Shown: positions 1 through 9,677, counted from the stretch's first letter. The stretch is 64,000 nt of DNA from JBCBCP01 sp039817385 (GCA_039817385.1 JBCBVY010000005.1:124001-188000), one strand, 5' to 3'. The notes: generated by a model not told the origin, from the letters alone. A program made the numbers and translations.

Positions 1-1
1 T

Positions 2-226
2 CTGGGCCCCGGCATTCAGGTCCGGCCTTTGCGCACCGGGGTACAGGCCCCCGCCGCGCCTGACATGGTCGAACTGACGGAGGAACGGCGCGCGCAGCTT
101 GTCGCCTTTGTCGAAGCGAACAGCAGGATGCCCGCGGAGGCGAAGGCCCGTGTGCTGGCCCGTCTGGCCGAGCCGCGCGTGCCCGCGCGCATGGTCGCGC
201 GGCTGGAAAGCCGGATGGGCGGGTAG
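2..226 (+). CDS. RND efflux periplasmic adaptor subunit (HlyD/MFP family), C-terminal fragment
   Basis: The gene runs in from the left edge; 74 residues of its C-terminus are visible and it ends in TAG. The tail carries a charged, helical segment (ELTEERRAQLVAFVEANSRM) and ends RLESRMGG. From memory this tail style occurs in Rhodobacteraceae membrane-fusion proteins that couple RND pumps to an outer-membrane channel. None of the diagnostic adaptor domains is in the window, so the call rests mainly on the RND permease starting 3 bases after the stop, which implies one operon. A TTG at position 29 could be mistaken for a start, but the frame stays open to the window edge. Confidence 0.6.
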   Translation: MGPGIQVRPLRTGVQAPAAPDMVELTEERRAQLVAFVEANSRMPAEAKARVLARLAEPRVPARMVARLESRMGG

Positions 227-229
227 GCT

Positions 230-3200
230 ATGGTGCGCCCGGTTCCCGCCGCTGCGGGCGGCATCCTCAGCTACTTTGTCCGCCACCGGACCATCGCCAA
301 CCTGCTGCTGGTCATCATGCTGGTCGCGGGGATTGCCGTTGTGCCAAACATGCGGGCGCAGTTTTTTCCCGATGTGATCATCGACAACGTGACCGTGACC
401 GTTCAGTGGGACGGGGCAGGGGCCGAAGATGTCGATGCCGGGATTGTGCAAGTGCTGGAGCCGTCGCTGCTGGTGGTTGAAGGCGTCGAAAGCTCGTCCT
501 CGTCCTCACGCGAGGGGCGCGCTACGATCACGCTTGAGTTCGAGCCGGGCTGGGACATGTCCCGCGCCGCCGAAGAGGTGCAGACCGCCGTTGACGCGGT
601 CACCACCCTGCCCGAAGAGGCCGAAGATCCGACCGTGCGCCGCGGCGCATGGCGGGACCGGGTGACCGATGTGATCATCACCGGCCCGGTCGCGCCACAA
701 CAGCTGGGCCAGTTTGCGGATGAGCTGGTCGCGCGCCTTTTCGCCGAAGGGGTGACGCGCACCACCATCCGAGGCGTCGCCGCGCCGCGCCTGCTGATCG
801 AAGTGCCGACGATGGAGCTGGTGGCCAATGACGTCACGATGGCCCAGATCGCCGCCGCCATCGCCGCAGAGGTGGATGCGAACCCGGCGGGCGACGTGGC
901 CGGGGCCAATGCCCGCGTGCGCACCGGCACAGAGCGGCGCAGCGCGGAGGAAATCCGCGCGATTATCCTGCGGCAGGGGGCCGACGGCTCGCAGCTGACC
1001 ATCGGGGATGTCGCCCGGATCGAACAGCAGGGCGTCGACCGGGTGCGCGCCTATTTCGTCGGCGAGCACCCCGCCGTGTCGATCCGCGTGGAACGCTCCA
1101 GCCGCGGGGACGCGATTGGCATTCAGGGCCAGGTCGAAGACACCGTCGCCGCACTCAGTGCCACCTTGCCGCCGCAGGTCACCGTTGAGCTGATCCGGAC
1201 GCGGGCCGAGGCGATTACCGCGCGCCTCGATATCCTCGTGGACAATGGCATCCTCGGCCTGGGCCTCGTGGTGGCGCTGCTGTTCCTGTTCCTGAACGCC
1301 CGCACGGCCTTTTGGGTGGCGGCGGGCATTCCGGTCGCGATGATGGCGGCGATTGCGCTGATGTGGCTGGGCGGGCTGACGATCAACATGGTCTCGCTCT
1401 TTGGTCTGATCATCACGCTCGGGATCGTGGTGGATGACGCCATCGTGGTGGGCGAGCACGCCGATTACCGCGCGCGGACCCTCGGTGAGCCGCCCAAGGT
1501 CGCCGCAGAGAATGCCGCGCGGCGCATGGCGATGCCGGTCTTTGCGGCCACGCTGACCACGGTGATCGCCTTTTTTGGCCTTGTCGCCGTGGGCGGGCGG
1601 TTTGGCGATCTGATCCGCGATATTCCTTTCACCGTGATTGCAGTCCTGATCGCCTCGCTGGTCGAATGCTTCCTGATCCTGCCCAACCACATGGCCCACG
1701 CGATCAAAACCGATGTGGAGGCGCGGTGGTCGCGCACCAAACTGGCGCTGGGCCTTTTCGTGAGCGTGCTGATGATCTCTATTCCCGGCCTGGTGATCTG
1801 GGGCCTGAGTGCAGAGCCGCAGGGCCTGCTGCCCGCCCTTGCCACCGGCAACTGGGAGGCATCAGGGGCGGCCCTTCGCGCGCTGGGCGCCGATTTTGCC
1901 GCCAATGGCGCGCAGCTCGTCTGGATCCCGCTGGCGGCGCTGGCTGCGGTGTTCCTGCTGTTGCCGCGCCGGTGGAAGGCGGCGGCGGTCCACTTTGCCG
2001 GCACGCGCGGCATCGACGTGCCGTCGGGCGTGGTGAATATCGGCTTCAACTGGGTCCGCGCGCGGCTGTTCAAGCCGTTCATGGCCGGGGTCATCGCCGC
2101 CCGCTACGTTGTGCTAGCCGGGGTCACTGCGGTGCTCGCGAGCCAGCTGGCGCTGTTCGTGCAGGGCGACGTGCAGTGGCGGTTCTTCAACGCGCCCGAA
2201 CGCGGCTCGGTCACCGGCAATTTCATGATGCTCGAAGGCGCCACCCGCGCCGACACGCTGGAGATGATGCGCGAGCTGCAGCGCGCGACAAACGCGGTCG
2301 CTGCCGCGTATGAGGAACGCTACGGCGCCAACCCGCTCGCCTATGTCGTGGCCGAGGTGGGCGGGTTTTCGGGCCGTGCACTTGCAGGAGCAGAGACAAA
2401 GGAGGCCGACCTTCAGGGCGCCATCGCGATCGAGCTGATCGATGCGGACCTGCGCCCCTATTCCGCCTTCGCCTTTGTGGCCGAGCTTCAGGACGCCGTC
2501 ATAAACCACCCGCTGGTGGAGACGGTCAGCTTCCGCGGCTGGCGCTCCGGCCCGGGGGGCGATGCGCTGGACGTGCAGCTGTCGGGCGCGGACGCGCAAA
2601 CGCTCAAGGCCGCCGCCGAAGACCTCAAGCGCGCTGTGCTGCGCTATCCGGAGGTCTCGGCGGTCGAGGATAACCTCGCCTATGACAAAGAAGAGCTGAT
2701 CCTGTCGCTCACCGCGCAGGGCCAAGCGCTGGGCTTTGACATGGACGGGCTGGCGCGGGTGCTGCGCAACCGGCTGAACGGGATCGAAGCCGCGAGTTTC
2801 CCCGACGGCGTGCGCAGCGCGACGATCCGGGTGGAGCTGCCCGAAGATGAGCTGACGGCGGATTTCCTTGACCGGACCCAGATGCGCACCCCGGATGGCA
2901 CCTATGTGCCGCTCGCCGATGTGGTCAGCGTGGAGCGGCGCACCGGCTTTTCCACCGTCCGTCGCGAGAATGGTCTGCGGCTGGTGTCCGTCACCGGCGA
3001 CATCTCCGAAGACGACCCGGCGCGGGCCAGCGAAATTCAGCGCGCGCTAAGCGAGGACATCCTGCCCGAGATCGCCGCCACAAGGCAGGTCGAATACCGC
3101 CTCGCGGGGCTGAGCGAGCAGGAAAACAACTTTCTGACCGACGCCACCACTGGCCTGATCCTGTGCCTCACGGGCATCTACCTCGTGCTCGCGTGGATTT

Positions 3201-4099
3201 TCGCCAGCTGGACCCGCCCCGTCGTGGTGATGGCGATCATCCCCTTTGGCCTTGTCGGCACGATCTATGGCCACCACGCCTGGGACGTCCCGCTGAGCAT
3301 GTTCACGGTGGTGGGCCTTCTGGGCATGACCGGGATCATCATCAACGATTCCATCGTTCTGGTCACAACCATCGACCAATACGCCGAAGAGCGCGGGCTG
3401 ATCCCGTCGATCATCGAAGGCGCCGCCGACCGGCTGCGTCCCGTGATGCTGACCACGCTGACAACTGTGCTGGGCATGTCGCCGCTGCTTTACGAAGGCT
3501 CGGTGCAGGCGCAGTTCCTGAAGCCGACCGTGATCACGCTGGTCTACGGCTTGGGCTTTGGCATGATCCTGGTGTTGCTGGTCGTGCCCGCGCTGGTCGC
3601 AGTCCAGCACGATATTGGCCGGCAGGTTACCGCAATGCGCCGCGGCCTGCGCGGCGGTGCGCGGATCGGCACGGCGCTGGGCGCGCTGTGGGTGCTGGTG
3701 GGCGCGTGGGGCGTGGCCACGCTGGGCGTGGCGCTTGCGACTGGCGAGGTTTTGCCCGCGCTCGCGCAGGCTCTGCCAGAGGCGCTGGCATCACAGCCGC
3801 CGCTGCGCGCGGCTTTTGCCCTGTTCCTTGTCGGCACGGCGCTCCTCCTGCTGCTCGCCTACACGGTTGGCGCGCTTGTCTTCGAAGGCTGGCGCTGGAT
3901 CGCGCGGCAGGTGCTGCTGTGGGGCCTGCTGATTGGATGGACCGCCGCGGTGCTGATGCCCGGGGGGCTGCTTGAGCTTGCAGACAACCTGTTCGCGCTG
4001 CCCCGCGCCGCCCTTGCCGCGGTTCTGACGGTTGGCGGGCTGGGCGCGATTGCCGGACTGCTCGCGCTCATCGGCCTCACCCGGCCTCGGGTCGCCTAG
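230..4099 (+). CDS. Efflux RND transporter permease subunit (AcrB/HAE1-like)
   Basis: Inner-membrane proton/drug antiporter of 1289 residues. An N-terminal transmembrane helix (about residues 21-40) is followed by a porter domain. A TM block around residues 335-500 contains the family motif VVDDAIVVGE near residue 400, whose paired aspartates belong to the proton relay. A second porter region and a second TM block (GMTGIIINDSIVL) follow. The protein is about 250 residues longer than AcrB: there is an extra hydrophobic insert near residues 500-590 and a C-terminal tail of roughly 190 residues with several further hydrophobic segments. The ATG lies 3 bases after the adaptor stop, so the two are probably co-translated. 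Substrate unknown. Confidence 0.93.
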   Translation: MVRPVPAAAGGILSYFVRHRTIANLLLVIMLVAGIAVVPNMRAQFFPDVIIDNVTVTVQWDGAGAEDVDAGIVQVLEPSLLVVEGVESSSSSSREGRATITLEFEPGWDMSRAAEEVQTAVDAVTTLPEEAEDPTVRRGAWRDRVTDVIITGPVAPQQLGQFADELVARLFAEGVTRTTIRGVAAPRLLIEVPTMELVANDVTMAQIAAAIAAEVDANPAGDVAGANARVRTGTERRSAEEIRAIILRQGADGSQLTIGDVARIEQQGVDRVRAYFVGEHPAVSIRVERSSRGDAIGIQGQVEDTVAALSATLPPQVTVELIRTRAEAITARLDILVDNGILGLGLVVALLFLFLNARTAFWVAAGIPVAMMAAIALMWLGGLTINMVSLFGLIITLGIVVDDAIVVGEHADYRARTLGEPPKVAAENAARRMAMPVFAATLTTVIAFFGLVAVGGRFGDLIRDIPFTVIAVLIASLVECFLILPNHMAHAIKTDVEARWSRTKLALGLFVSVLMISIPGLVIWGLSAEPQGLLPALATGNWEASGAALRALGADFAANGAQLVWIPLAALAAVFLLLPRRWKAAAVHFAGTRGIDVPSGVVNIGFNWVRARLFKPFMAGVIAARYVVLAGVTAVLASQLALFVQGDVQWRFFNAPERGSVTGNFMMLEGATRADTLEMMRELQRATNAVAAAYEERYGANPLAYVVAEVGGFSGRALAGAETKEADLQGAIAIELIDADLRPYSAFAFVAELQDAVINHPLVETVSFRGWRSGPGGDALDVQLSGADAQTLKAAAEDLKRAVLRYPEVSAVEDNLAYDKEELILSLTAQGQALGFDMDGLARVLRNRLNGIEAASFPDGVRSATIRVELPEDELTADFLDRTQMRTPDGTYVPLADVVSVERRTGFSTVRRENGLRLVSVTGDISEDDPARASEIQRALSEDILPEIAATRQVEYRLAGLSEQENNFLTDATTGLILCLTGIYLVLAWIFASWTRPVVVMAIIPFGLVGTIYGHHAWDVPLSMFTVVGLLGMTGIIINDSIVLVTTIDQYAEERGLIPSIIEGAADRLRPVMLTTLTTVLGMSPLLYEGSVQAQFLKPTVITLVYGLGFGMILVLLVVPALVAVQHDIGRQVTAMRRGLRGGARIGTALGALWVLVGAWGVATLGVALATGEVLPALAQALPEALASQPPLRAAFALFLVGTALLLLLAYTVGALVFEGWRWIARQVLLWGLLIGWTAAVLMPGGLLELADNLFALPRAALAAVLTVGGLGAIAGLLALIGLTRPRVA

Positions 4100-4159
4100 G
4101 CTTGAGCAACAACCAAGCCATAACTGCCCCTTCTCTGTTTAAAAAAAATCCCGGGGGGT

Positions 4160-4179
4160 CTGGGGGGCTGGCCCCCCAG
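4160..4179. repeat. GC-rich hairpin in convergent intergenic region
   Basis: Between the convergent RND and DsbD-like genes, CTGGGGGG and CCCCCCAG form a perfect 8-bp stem with a CTGG loop. It is preceded by an A-rich tract and ATCCCGGGGGG, which resembles the repeat at 48644 and 61705. It may act as a bidirectional transcription stop. Confidence 0.5.
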
Positions 4180-4191
4180 CCAGCGCTCAAC

Positions 4192-5004
4192 CTACCCCGC
4201 CGAGCAGCCGGAAATCTCAACCGCGTAAGACCCGCCCAGCACGGTGATCGTCACCGCGCCCCGGTCGATGGCAAAAGCCCGCCCGCTGGTGTGTACCAGA
4301 TCGGAGGCAGCGACCAGCCAGCCGTCTTCGCGCCGCACCTCGGCCTCGGACACCCAAACGTCTGCGACACCCGGCTCGATCACGACCACATCGCCGCGCG
4401 CCTCTGCGGGCAGGGCAAGCCGCGCCTCCAGCCGGATGCCATCGTCGGTGGGCCGCAGCGCGCAGACCGCCGCGCGTACACCGGCTTCGGCCCCGGAATA
4501 GGGCTGATCGGCCAGCGCGGCGGCAATCGCGCCCACGCGCGCGGTGCTGCCGGGGCTCAGGACCGCGTCCAGATTAATCGAATGGGGCATACAGACATCC
4601 GCGCACACGCCAAGGTCCATCCGTCCGCGCAGGCGCATATCACCGCCGCGCCGCGGCGCAACGGTCAGGGGGATCACAACCCGGCCGTCATACCCGATGG
4701 ACCGCATCCCGTTCTGCCAATGCACGTCGGGCGTGGGCCAGCTGACCTCGACACCCCGCACATTGCGCGCGCGGCCCCAGTCAAAGCTGGGCGGGATGCC
4801 CGCATCGCCGGGGCTGCGCCAATAGGTCTTCCACCCAGGCTCCAGCACAAGCTCAAGCCCCGCCACATGCCGCCCGTCCGGCAAATCCCAGCCGGGAATG
4901 ATCCGCGCCGCGATCGGGTCATCAAACGGCTCGCGCGCGGCAAGGCTCCCGGCACTCAGCGCGGCAAGGCAGACGGCAATCGCAAGGCGGACAGGTTTTT
5001 TCAT
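4192..5004 (-). CDS. Secreted DsbD alpha-domain-like protein
   Basis: A 270-residue protein with a clear Sec signal peptide (MKKPVRLAIAVCLAALSAG, cleaved near LAA-RE). The body matches the N-terminal periplasmic domain of thiol:disulfide interchange protein DsbD: EPGWKTYWRSPGDAGIPPSF, then a CADVCMP motif at residues 134-140 whose two cysteines are the likely redox pair. There is no membrane domain or thioredoxin domain, so it is the alpha domain alone. By family it may deliver electrons to periplasmic thiol partners, but the partner is not in the window. ATG at 5004; it converges on the RND permease. Confidence 0.85.
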   Translation of the reverse strand: MKKPVRLAIAVCLAALSAGSLAAREPFDDPIAARIIPGWDLPDGRHVAGLELVLEPGWKTYWRSPGDAGIPPSFDWGRARNVRGVEVSWPTPDVHWQNGMRSIGYDGRVVIPLTVAPRRGGDMRLRGRMDLGVCADVCMPHSINLDAVLSPGSTARVGAIAAALADQPYSGAEAGVRAAVCALRPTDDGIRLEARLALPAEARGDVVVIEPGVADVWVSEAEVRREDGWLVAASDLVHTSGRAFAIDRGAVTITVLGGSYAVEISGCSAG

Positions 5005-5120
5005 CGCCCCTAGATGGCCCCTTAGACGGGCAAAGCCAAGTCACGTCTCGGTGCGCTTGCGTGAAGGGGGGTGCATCCGGCACACTGGGACTGCGATTTC
5101 AAACGATGTGAGCGCCCCCC

Positions 5121-5672
5121 GTGGACCTGACCGGAAAACTCCTTGTTGCGATGCCTGGTATGGCCGATTTCCGCTTTGCGCATTCGGTTGTCTACATGTG
5201 CGCCTACTCGGAGGAAGGCGCGATGGGGCTCATTATCAACAAGCCCGCGCAGGATGTAAGCCTGGGCGAAGTGCTGGCGCAGCTGGATATTCCGAACGCG
5301 TCCGCGCTGTCGGGCATGAAGGTGCATTTTGGCGGTCCGGTTGAGACCGGGCGCGGCTTTGTCCTGCATTCGGATGACTATACCTCGCGCTTGCACAGCC
5401 TTGATGCGGGCGTCGGCCTTGCCATGACGGCGACGCAGGATGTGCTGGAAGATATCGCGGCGGGCACGGGGCCTGCGCGCGCGCTGGTCACGCTGGGCTA
5501 TGCCGGCTGGGGCCCGGGCCAGCTGGAGGGGGAGATTGCCCAGAACGGCTGGCTTACGGCAGAGACAGATCCGGGTCTGGTCTTTGGCCCGGACGAGGTC
5601 AAATGGGACCGCGCCGTGCGCTCGCTGGGCGTCGACCCGCTCGCGCTCTCGGCAACCTCCGGGCGGGCGTAG
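5121..5672 (+). CDS. YqgE/AlgH family protein
   Basis: 183 residues beginning VDLTGKLLVAMPGMADFRF, with the family hallmarks SVVYMCAYSEEGAMGLIINK near the N-terminus and HFGGPVETGRGFVLHS in the centre. These identify the UPF0301/AlgH fold, a conserved cytosolic protein of unclear biochemical role. The GTG at 5121 is the only sensible start, because the upstream ATG in this frame (5106) is followed at once by TGA. Its TAG stop is part of a GTAGGGTGGG palindrome shared with the convergent neighbour. Confidence 0.9.
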   Translation: MDLTGKLLVAMPGMADFRFAHSVVYMCAYSEEGAMGLIINKPAQDVSLGEVLAQLDIPNASALSGMKVHFGGPVETGRGFVLHSDDYTSRLHSLDAGVGLAMTATQDVLEDIAAGTGPARALVTLGYAGWGPGQLEGEIAQNGWLTAETDPGLVFGPDEVKWDRAVRSLGVDPLALSATSGRA

Positions 5673-5701
5673 GGTGGGTTTTTGGGCCCACCGCTGGCCT
5701 A
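5669..5701. repeat. GTAGGGTGGG palindrome spanning two convergent stop codons
   Basis: GTAGGGTGGG at 5669-5678 is followed after a short loop by CCCACC (5687-5692) and then CTA at 5699-5701. The TAG inside the left arm is the yqgE stop, and the CTA on the right is the TAG stop of the minus-strand Sua5 gene. This is one of several related copies in the window (10127, 28548, 31649, 59196). Confidence 0.7.
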
Positions 5702-6643
5702 GCCACGCGGGGCTGCCGCCCGCCTTAATCTGTCGTTGATGGCGGCGCCCAAGCCCTCCTCGGGGATCGGGGCGACGGCGATGGGGCGAGCCTGCGCATC
5801 CACGGCATGCAACACGTCAAAAAGCCGCGCGGCGGCTTCCTCAAGATTGCCGGTAGGAGACAGGCTCACGTCCCCCGCAATAGCGCCAAAGCCAATATGC
5901 ACCTCATCGGGCGCTGCGGTCTCCGCGTTCAGCCTGACAGCGGCGCGCGGCGCGTAGTGCGAGCTGAGTTGCCCGGGGCTGCGCCGGGGCGCCGTCCCTT
6001 GGTCCTCTTCCGGGCCGTCCAGCACCGGCGCACCGAGCGTTGCCTCGAGCGTCTCGCGCGACACGCCCCCCGGGCGCAGAATGCGCGGTGCGCCCAGCAA
6101 GGAAACGATGGTGCTTTCAACCCCGACCGGGCAGGCGCCGCCATCCAGCACCAGGTCCGCAAGGCCCGGTTTCACATGCCCCGCCGCGGTCGGCGACAGC
6201 TGGCCCGAGGGATTCGCCGAAGGCGCGGCGACCGGACCGCCAAAGGCGCGCAGAAGCGCGCGCGCCACCGGGTGTGCGGGCACGCGCAGGCCAACGCTGT
6301 CCAGCCCCGCCGTGACACTGTCCGGCAGCCCGTGCCCGTCCCGCAGCGGCAGAACCAGCGTCAGCGCGCCGGGCCACAGGGCCGCCAAACGATCCGCTGC
6401 CGAGGGCCACTGCGCGATCTGCGCCGCCAAGGCGGCATCCGCCACATGCACGATCAGCGGATTGAACCCGGGCCGCCCCTTGGCCGCATAGATGCGGGCA
6501 ACGGCCTGAGCGCTCTGCGCATCCCCGCCCAGCCCATAGACCGTCTCCGTCGGAAAGGCGACCAGACCGCCGCGGCGCAGCACCTGCGCGGCGCGGGCAA
6601 TGGCGGCCTCATCGGCCGTGATTACGGGGCCTGCTGGGGCCAT
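5699..6643 (-). CDS. L-threonylcarbamoyladenylate synthase (Sua5/YrdC/YciO)
   Basis: 314 residues. It makes threonylcarbamoyl-AMP from threonine, bicarbonate and ATP for the t6A37 modification of ANN-decoding tRNAs. Motifs seen: FPTETVYGLGGDA, KGRPGFNPLIVHV and APSANPSGQLSPT of the YrdC domain, then a linker and a C-terminal Sua5 domain (SSHYAPRAAV through the end). Having both domains makes it Sua5 type. I chose the ATG at 6643 (MAPAGPVITADEAA); the frame extends 23 codons upstream into sequence without family character. Confidence 0.93.
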   Translation of the reverse strand: MAPAGPVITADEAAIARAAQVLRRGGLVAFPTETVYGLGGDAQSAQAVARIYAAKGRPGFNPLIVHVADAALAAQIAQWPSAADRLAALWPGALTLVLPLRDGHGLPDSVTAGLDSVGLRVPAHPVARALLRAFGGPVAAPSANPSGQLSPTAAGHVKPGLADLVLDGGACPVGVESTIVSLLGAPRILRPGGVSRETLEATLGAPVLDGPEEDQGTAPRRSPGQLSSHYAPRAAVRLNAETAAPDEVHIGFGAIAGDVSLSPTGNLEEAAARLFDVLHAVDAQARPIAVAPIPEEGLGAAINDRLRRAAAPRG

Positions 6644-6789
6644 TGCGCTGATCCTTCGCGCGCGGCCACGTGACGCCGCGTTTTGGTTGCGACATGCGCT
6701 TCGCGGGCGCATTTTTAACTATAACCTGCGCCATACTGGCCCGATTGCAGCTTGCCAAGGGCGCCATGACACATCAGTGCGAGGACCCC

Positions 6790-8502
6790 ATGACGTACCG
6801 TGCGCCCGTTGATGACTATACGTTTCTCTTTGACCACATCGTGAACCTTGGCCAGGTCCGCGACACAGACCGCTTTGCGGAGGCCAGTCCGGATATTACC
6901 ACTGCGATCCTGACCGAGGCGGGCAAGATGTGTGAAGAGGTGCTCGCCCCTGTCCAGCGCCCCGGCGATCTGCATCCGGCACGGCTGGAGAATGGTGTTG
7001 TGCGATCCTCTCCCGGCTATGCCGAAGCTTATGGCGCCATCGCAGAGGGCGGCTGGGTCGGCATCTCCGCCGCTCCAGAACATGGCGGCATGGGGCTGCC
7101 CGTTGCGCTCAACACGGCCGTGAACGAGATGATGAGCGCCGCCTGCGTCTCGCTCCAGCTTGCTCCGCTCCTGACCCAAGGCCAGATCGAGGCGCTGGAG
7201 CACCACGCCTCGGACGAGATCAAAGCGCTTTACCTGCCCAAGCTCATCTCCGGCGAATGGACCGGCACGATGAACCTGACAGAGCCGCAGGCGGGCTCGG
7301 ACGTGGGCGCGCTGACGACAAAGGCCGAGGATAACGGCGACGGCACCTACGCCATCACCGGGCAGAAGATCTACATCACCTGGGGCGACAACGATTTTAC
7401 CGAGAATGTCTGTCACCTCGTGCTCGCCCGCCTGCCGGGGGCGCCGGAGGGGGTGAAGGGCATCTCGCTTTTCCTGGTGCCAAAGCGCCTGCCAGATGCA
7501 AATGGTGCGGCGGGCGTGGCCAATGACGTGAAGGTCGTCAGCCTTGAGCACAAGCTGGGCCTGCACGGCTCGCCCACCTGCGTGATGCAATATGACGGCG
7601 CCCGCGGTTGGCTGGTTGGCCCTGAAGGGGGCGGCATGGCGGCCATGTTCACCATGATGAACAATGCCCGCCTCGGGGTCGGCGCGCAGGGCATCGGCGT
7701 CGCCGAAGGCGCCTACCAGCACGCGCTGGCCTATGCGCTCGACCGCAAGCAGGGCAAGGCCGAAGGCGGCGCGCAGACCGGCGCGATCATCGACCATGCG
7801 GACGTGCGCCGGATGCTGATGACCATGCGGGCGGAAACCTATGCCGCGCGCGGCATAGCGCTCGCCTGCGGGGTGGCCATCGACATGGCGACCGCGACGG
7901 GCGATGCGGCGTGGAAATCCCGCGCCGCCCTTCTGACCCCCATTGCCAAAGCCTTCGGCACCGACATCGGCAATGAGGTCGCGCATATGGGCATTCAGGT
8001 CCACGGCGGCATGGGCTTTGTGGAGGAGACGGGCGCGGCGCAATACGCCCGCGATGTGCGGGTGACCACGATCTACGAGGGCACCAACGGCATTCAGGCG
8101 ATGGACCTGGTCGCGCGCAAGATGATGGATGGGGGCGAGGCCGCCTTTGCCATGATGGACGAAGTGGCCGAGGCCGTCTCCGCCGCGCGCGAGACCTTCC
8201 CGGATCTGGCCGAAGCCGTGTGGCAGGCCAACGCCTCCCTGCGCGAGACGACCGAGTGGATGCAGAACGTGAACCACCGCGTGCGCTTTTCCGGCGCCGT
8301 GCCCTACCTGCGCGCCTTTGCCCGCGTGCTGGGGGCGCAAATCCACCTGACCAGCGCGGTGGCGGGCAAGGGCACAGCACGGGAAAAGATCGCGCGCTTT
8401 TACGTCACGCGCCTCTTGCCCGAGCACGCCAGCCTTCTGGCACAGGCGCAGGCAGGCGACGCGGATCTTTATTCCCTGACCCCCGAGGAGTTCGCCGCCT
8501 GA
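6790..8502 (+). CDS. dmdC: Acyl-CoA dehydrogenase, DmdC-like (3-methylmercaptopropionyl-CoA dehydrogenase)
   Basis: 570-residue FAD acyl-CoA dehydrogenase of the large (about 580 residues) class. Seen: MNLTEPQAGSDVGAL in the FAD/substrate region (161-175), HGGMGFVEETGAAQYARD (405-422), and TTIYEGTNGIQAMDL (426-440) in which Glu430 is the probable catalytic base. Length and sequence style fit DmdC, which oxidises methylmercaptopropionyl-CoA in DMSP demethylation, but related paralogues act on other acyl-CoAs and no dmdB or dmdD lies beside it. The start is the ATG at 6790 (MTYRAPVDDY); an upstream in-frame ATG at 6670 would add 40 residues of no family character. The stop overlaps the next gene (TGATG). 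Confidence 0.88.
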   Translation: MTYRAPVDDYTFLFDHIVNLGQVRDTDRFAEASPDITTAILTEAGKMCEEVLAPVQRPGDLHPARLENGVVRSSPGYAEAYGAIAEGGWVGISAAPEHGGMGLPVALNTAVNEMMSAACVSLQLAPLLTQGQIEALEHHASDEIKALYLPKLISGEWTGTMNLTEPQAGSDVGALTTKAEDNGDGTYAITGQKIYITWGDNDFTENVCHLVLARLPGAPEGVKGISLFLVPKRLPDANGAAGVANDVKVVSLEHKLGLHGSPTCVMQYDGARGWLVGPEGGGMAAMFTMMNNARLGVGAQGIGVAEGAYQHALAYALDRKQGKAEGGAQTGAIIDHADVRRMLMTMRAETYAARGIALACGVAIDMATATGDAAWKSRAALLTPIAKAFGTDIGNEVAHMGIQVHGGMGFVEETGAAQYARDVRVTTIYEGTNGIQAMDLVARKMMDGGEAAFAMMDEVAEAVSAARETFPDLAEAVWQANASLRETTEWMQNVNHRVRFSGAVPYLRAFARVLGAQIHLTSAVAGKGTAREKIARFYVTRLLPEHASLLAQAQAGDADLYSLTPEEFAA

Positions 8503-9545
8503 TGGATGCCCGCCCCATGCCCGGCTTGCGCTACCCGTGGGAGGAGGCTCCCGGCCCCGGTGAGGCCATTGAGGTTGCGGACGGTGTCCTTTGGATGCGC
8601 CTGCCGCTCCCGATGATGCTGGACCACGTGAATGTCTATGCGCTTGATGACGGGGACGGCTGGACCGTGATCGACACCGGCTTTGCGTCGAACAAGACCA
8701 AGGGCATCTGGGCGGATCTGATGGCTGGCCCGATGGGCGGCAAGCCCGTCACGCGCTGCATCGTCACCCACCACCACCCGGACCATATCGGCCTCGCCGG
8801 GTGGTTCCAGACCGAACATGGCGCAGAGCTGCTGACAACCCGCACCGCGTGGCTGCTGGCCCGGATGCTGACGCTGGACGTCCAGGAGGTGCCGCTTGCC
8901 GAGACGCTCGCCTTCTACAAGCGCTCCGGGATGGACCCCGACGTGCTGGCCGAGCGGGAGACGGAGCGCCCCTTCAACTTCGGCGACATCGTCGCCCCGT
9001 TGCCCCTCGGCTACACCCGGTTGCAGCAGGGCCAGACGATCCGCATCGGCGGACGGGACTGGGACGTTCACATGGGCAACGGCCACGCCCCCGAACACGC
9101 CACCTTCTGGAGCCGTGACGACAACCTCGTCCTGTCCGGCGATCAGATCCTGTCGTCGATTTCGCCGAATGTGGGGGTTCACGCGACCGAACCGATGGCC
9201 GACCCGATTGGCGAATGGCTTGAGGCGTGCGAGCGGCTCGCCCTGCTCGCACGCGAAGACCACCTCGTCCTTGGCGGTCACAAGGTGCCTTTCACTGGCC
9301 TGCCCGCGCGGATGCGCACGCTGATCGACAATCACCACGGCGCGCTGAAGCGGCTGCTGGCCTTTCTTGACACGCCGAAATCGGGCGGCGAGTGCTTTGC
9401 CCCTCTGTTTCGGCGGATCATCGGCAAGGGTGAATACGGGCTCGCCCTTGTCGAGACTGTTGCGCACCTGTCGCACCTGCACCAGGCCGGCCTTGCCACC
9501 CGCACGCTGCGGGATGATGGGGCCTGGGTGTATCAGCGGGTCTAG
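8502..9545 (+). CDS. MBL-fold metallo-hydrolase
   Basis: 347 residues. The metallo-beta-lactamase signature THHHPDHIG (89-97) supplies zinc ligands; GNGHAPEHATFW and the later LSGDQIL provide further conserved His/Asp positions. A C-terminal helical region after about residue 250 (GLPARMRTLIDNHHGALKRL) resembles the winged-helix tail of LACTB2-like enzymes. The ATG overlaps the stop of the acyl-CoA dehydrogenase by one base, so translation is coupled and a thioester or ester hydrolase role in the same pathway is plausible but inferred. The frame is open for 94 codons upstream inside dmdC; that part is a shadow. Confidence 0.88.
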   Translation: MDARPMPGLRYPWEEAPGPGEAIEVADGVLWMRLPLPMMLDHVNVYALDDGDGWTVIDTGFASNKTKGIWADLMAGPMGGKPVTRCIVTHHHPDHIGLAGWFQTEHGAELLTTRTAWLLARMLTLDVQEVPLAETLAFYKRSGMDPDVLAERETERPFNFGDIVAPLPLGYTRLQQGQTIRIGGRDWDVHMGNGHAPEHATFWSRDDNLVLSGDQILSSISPNVGVHATEPMADPIGEWLEACERLALLAREDHLVLGGHKVPFTGLPARMRTLIDNHHGALKRLLAFLDTPKSGGECFAPLFRRIIGKGEYGLALVETVAHLSHLHQAGLATRTLRDDGAWVYQRV

Positions 9546-9546
9546 G

Positions 9547-9569
9547 AAGGCGGCCTTCCACGCCTTTTT
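9547..9569 (+). terminator. Putative intrinsic terminator
   Basis: Just past the hydrolase stop, AAGGCG (9547-9552) pairs with CGCCTT (9561-9566) and a T run continues to 9569. The stem is short but well placed. Confidence 0.5.
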
Positions 9570-9677
9570 GGCACAAACTTGCCGCCGCCGTGCCGGTTTG
9601 CGATTTTGTACACCGCCCCGATCCTGATATGGAGCGCATCAGGCACCGCACCGACCTTCTGTTCAGAAAGGGCCGAC

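Noticed and set aside
8220..8501. Upstream extension of the MBL hydrolase frame
   Set aside because: It lies inside dmdC in another frame and lacks hydrolase similarity; the ATG at 8502 fits the family start.
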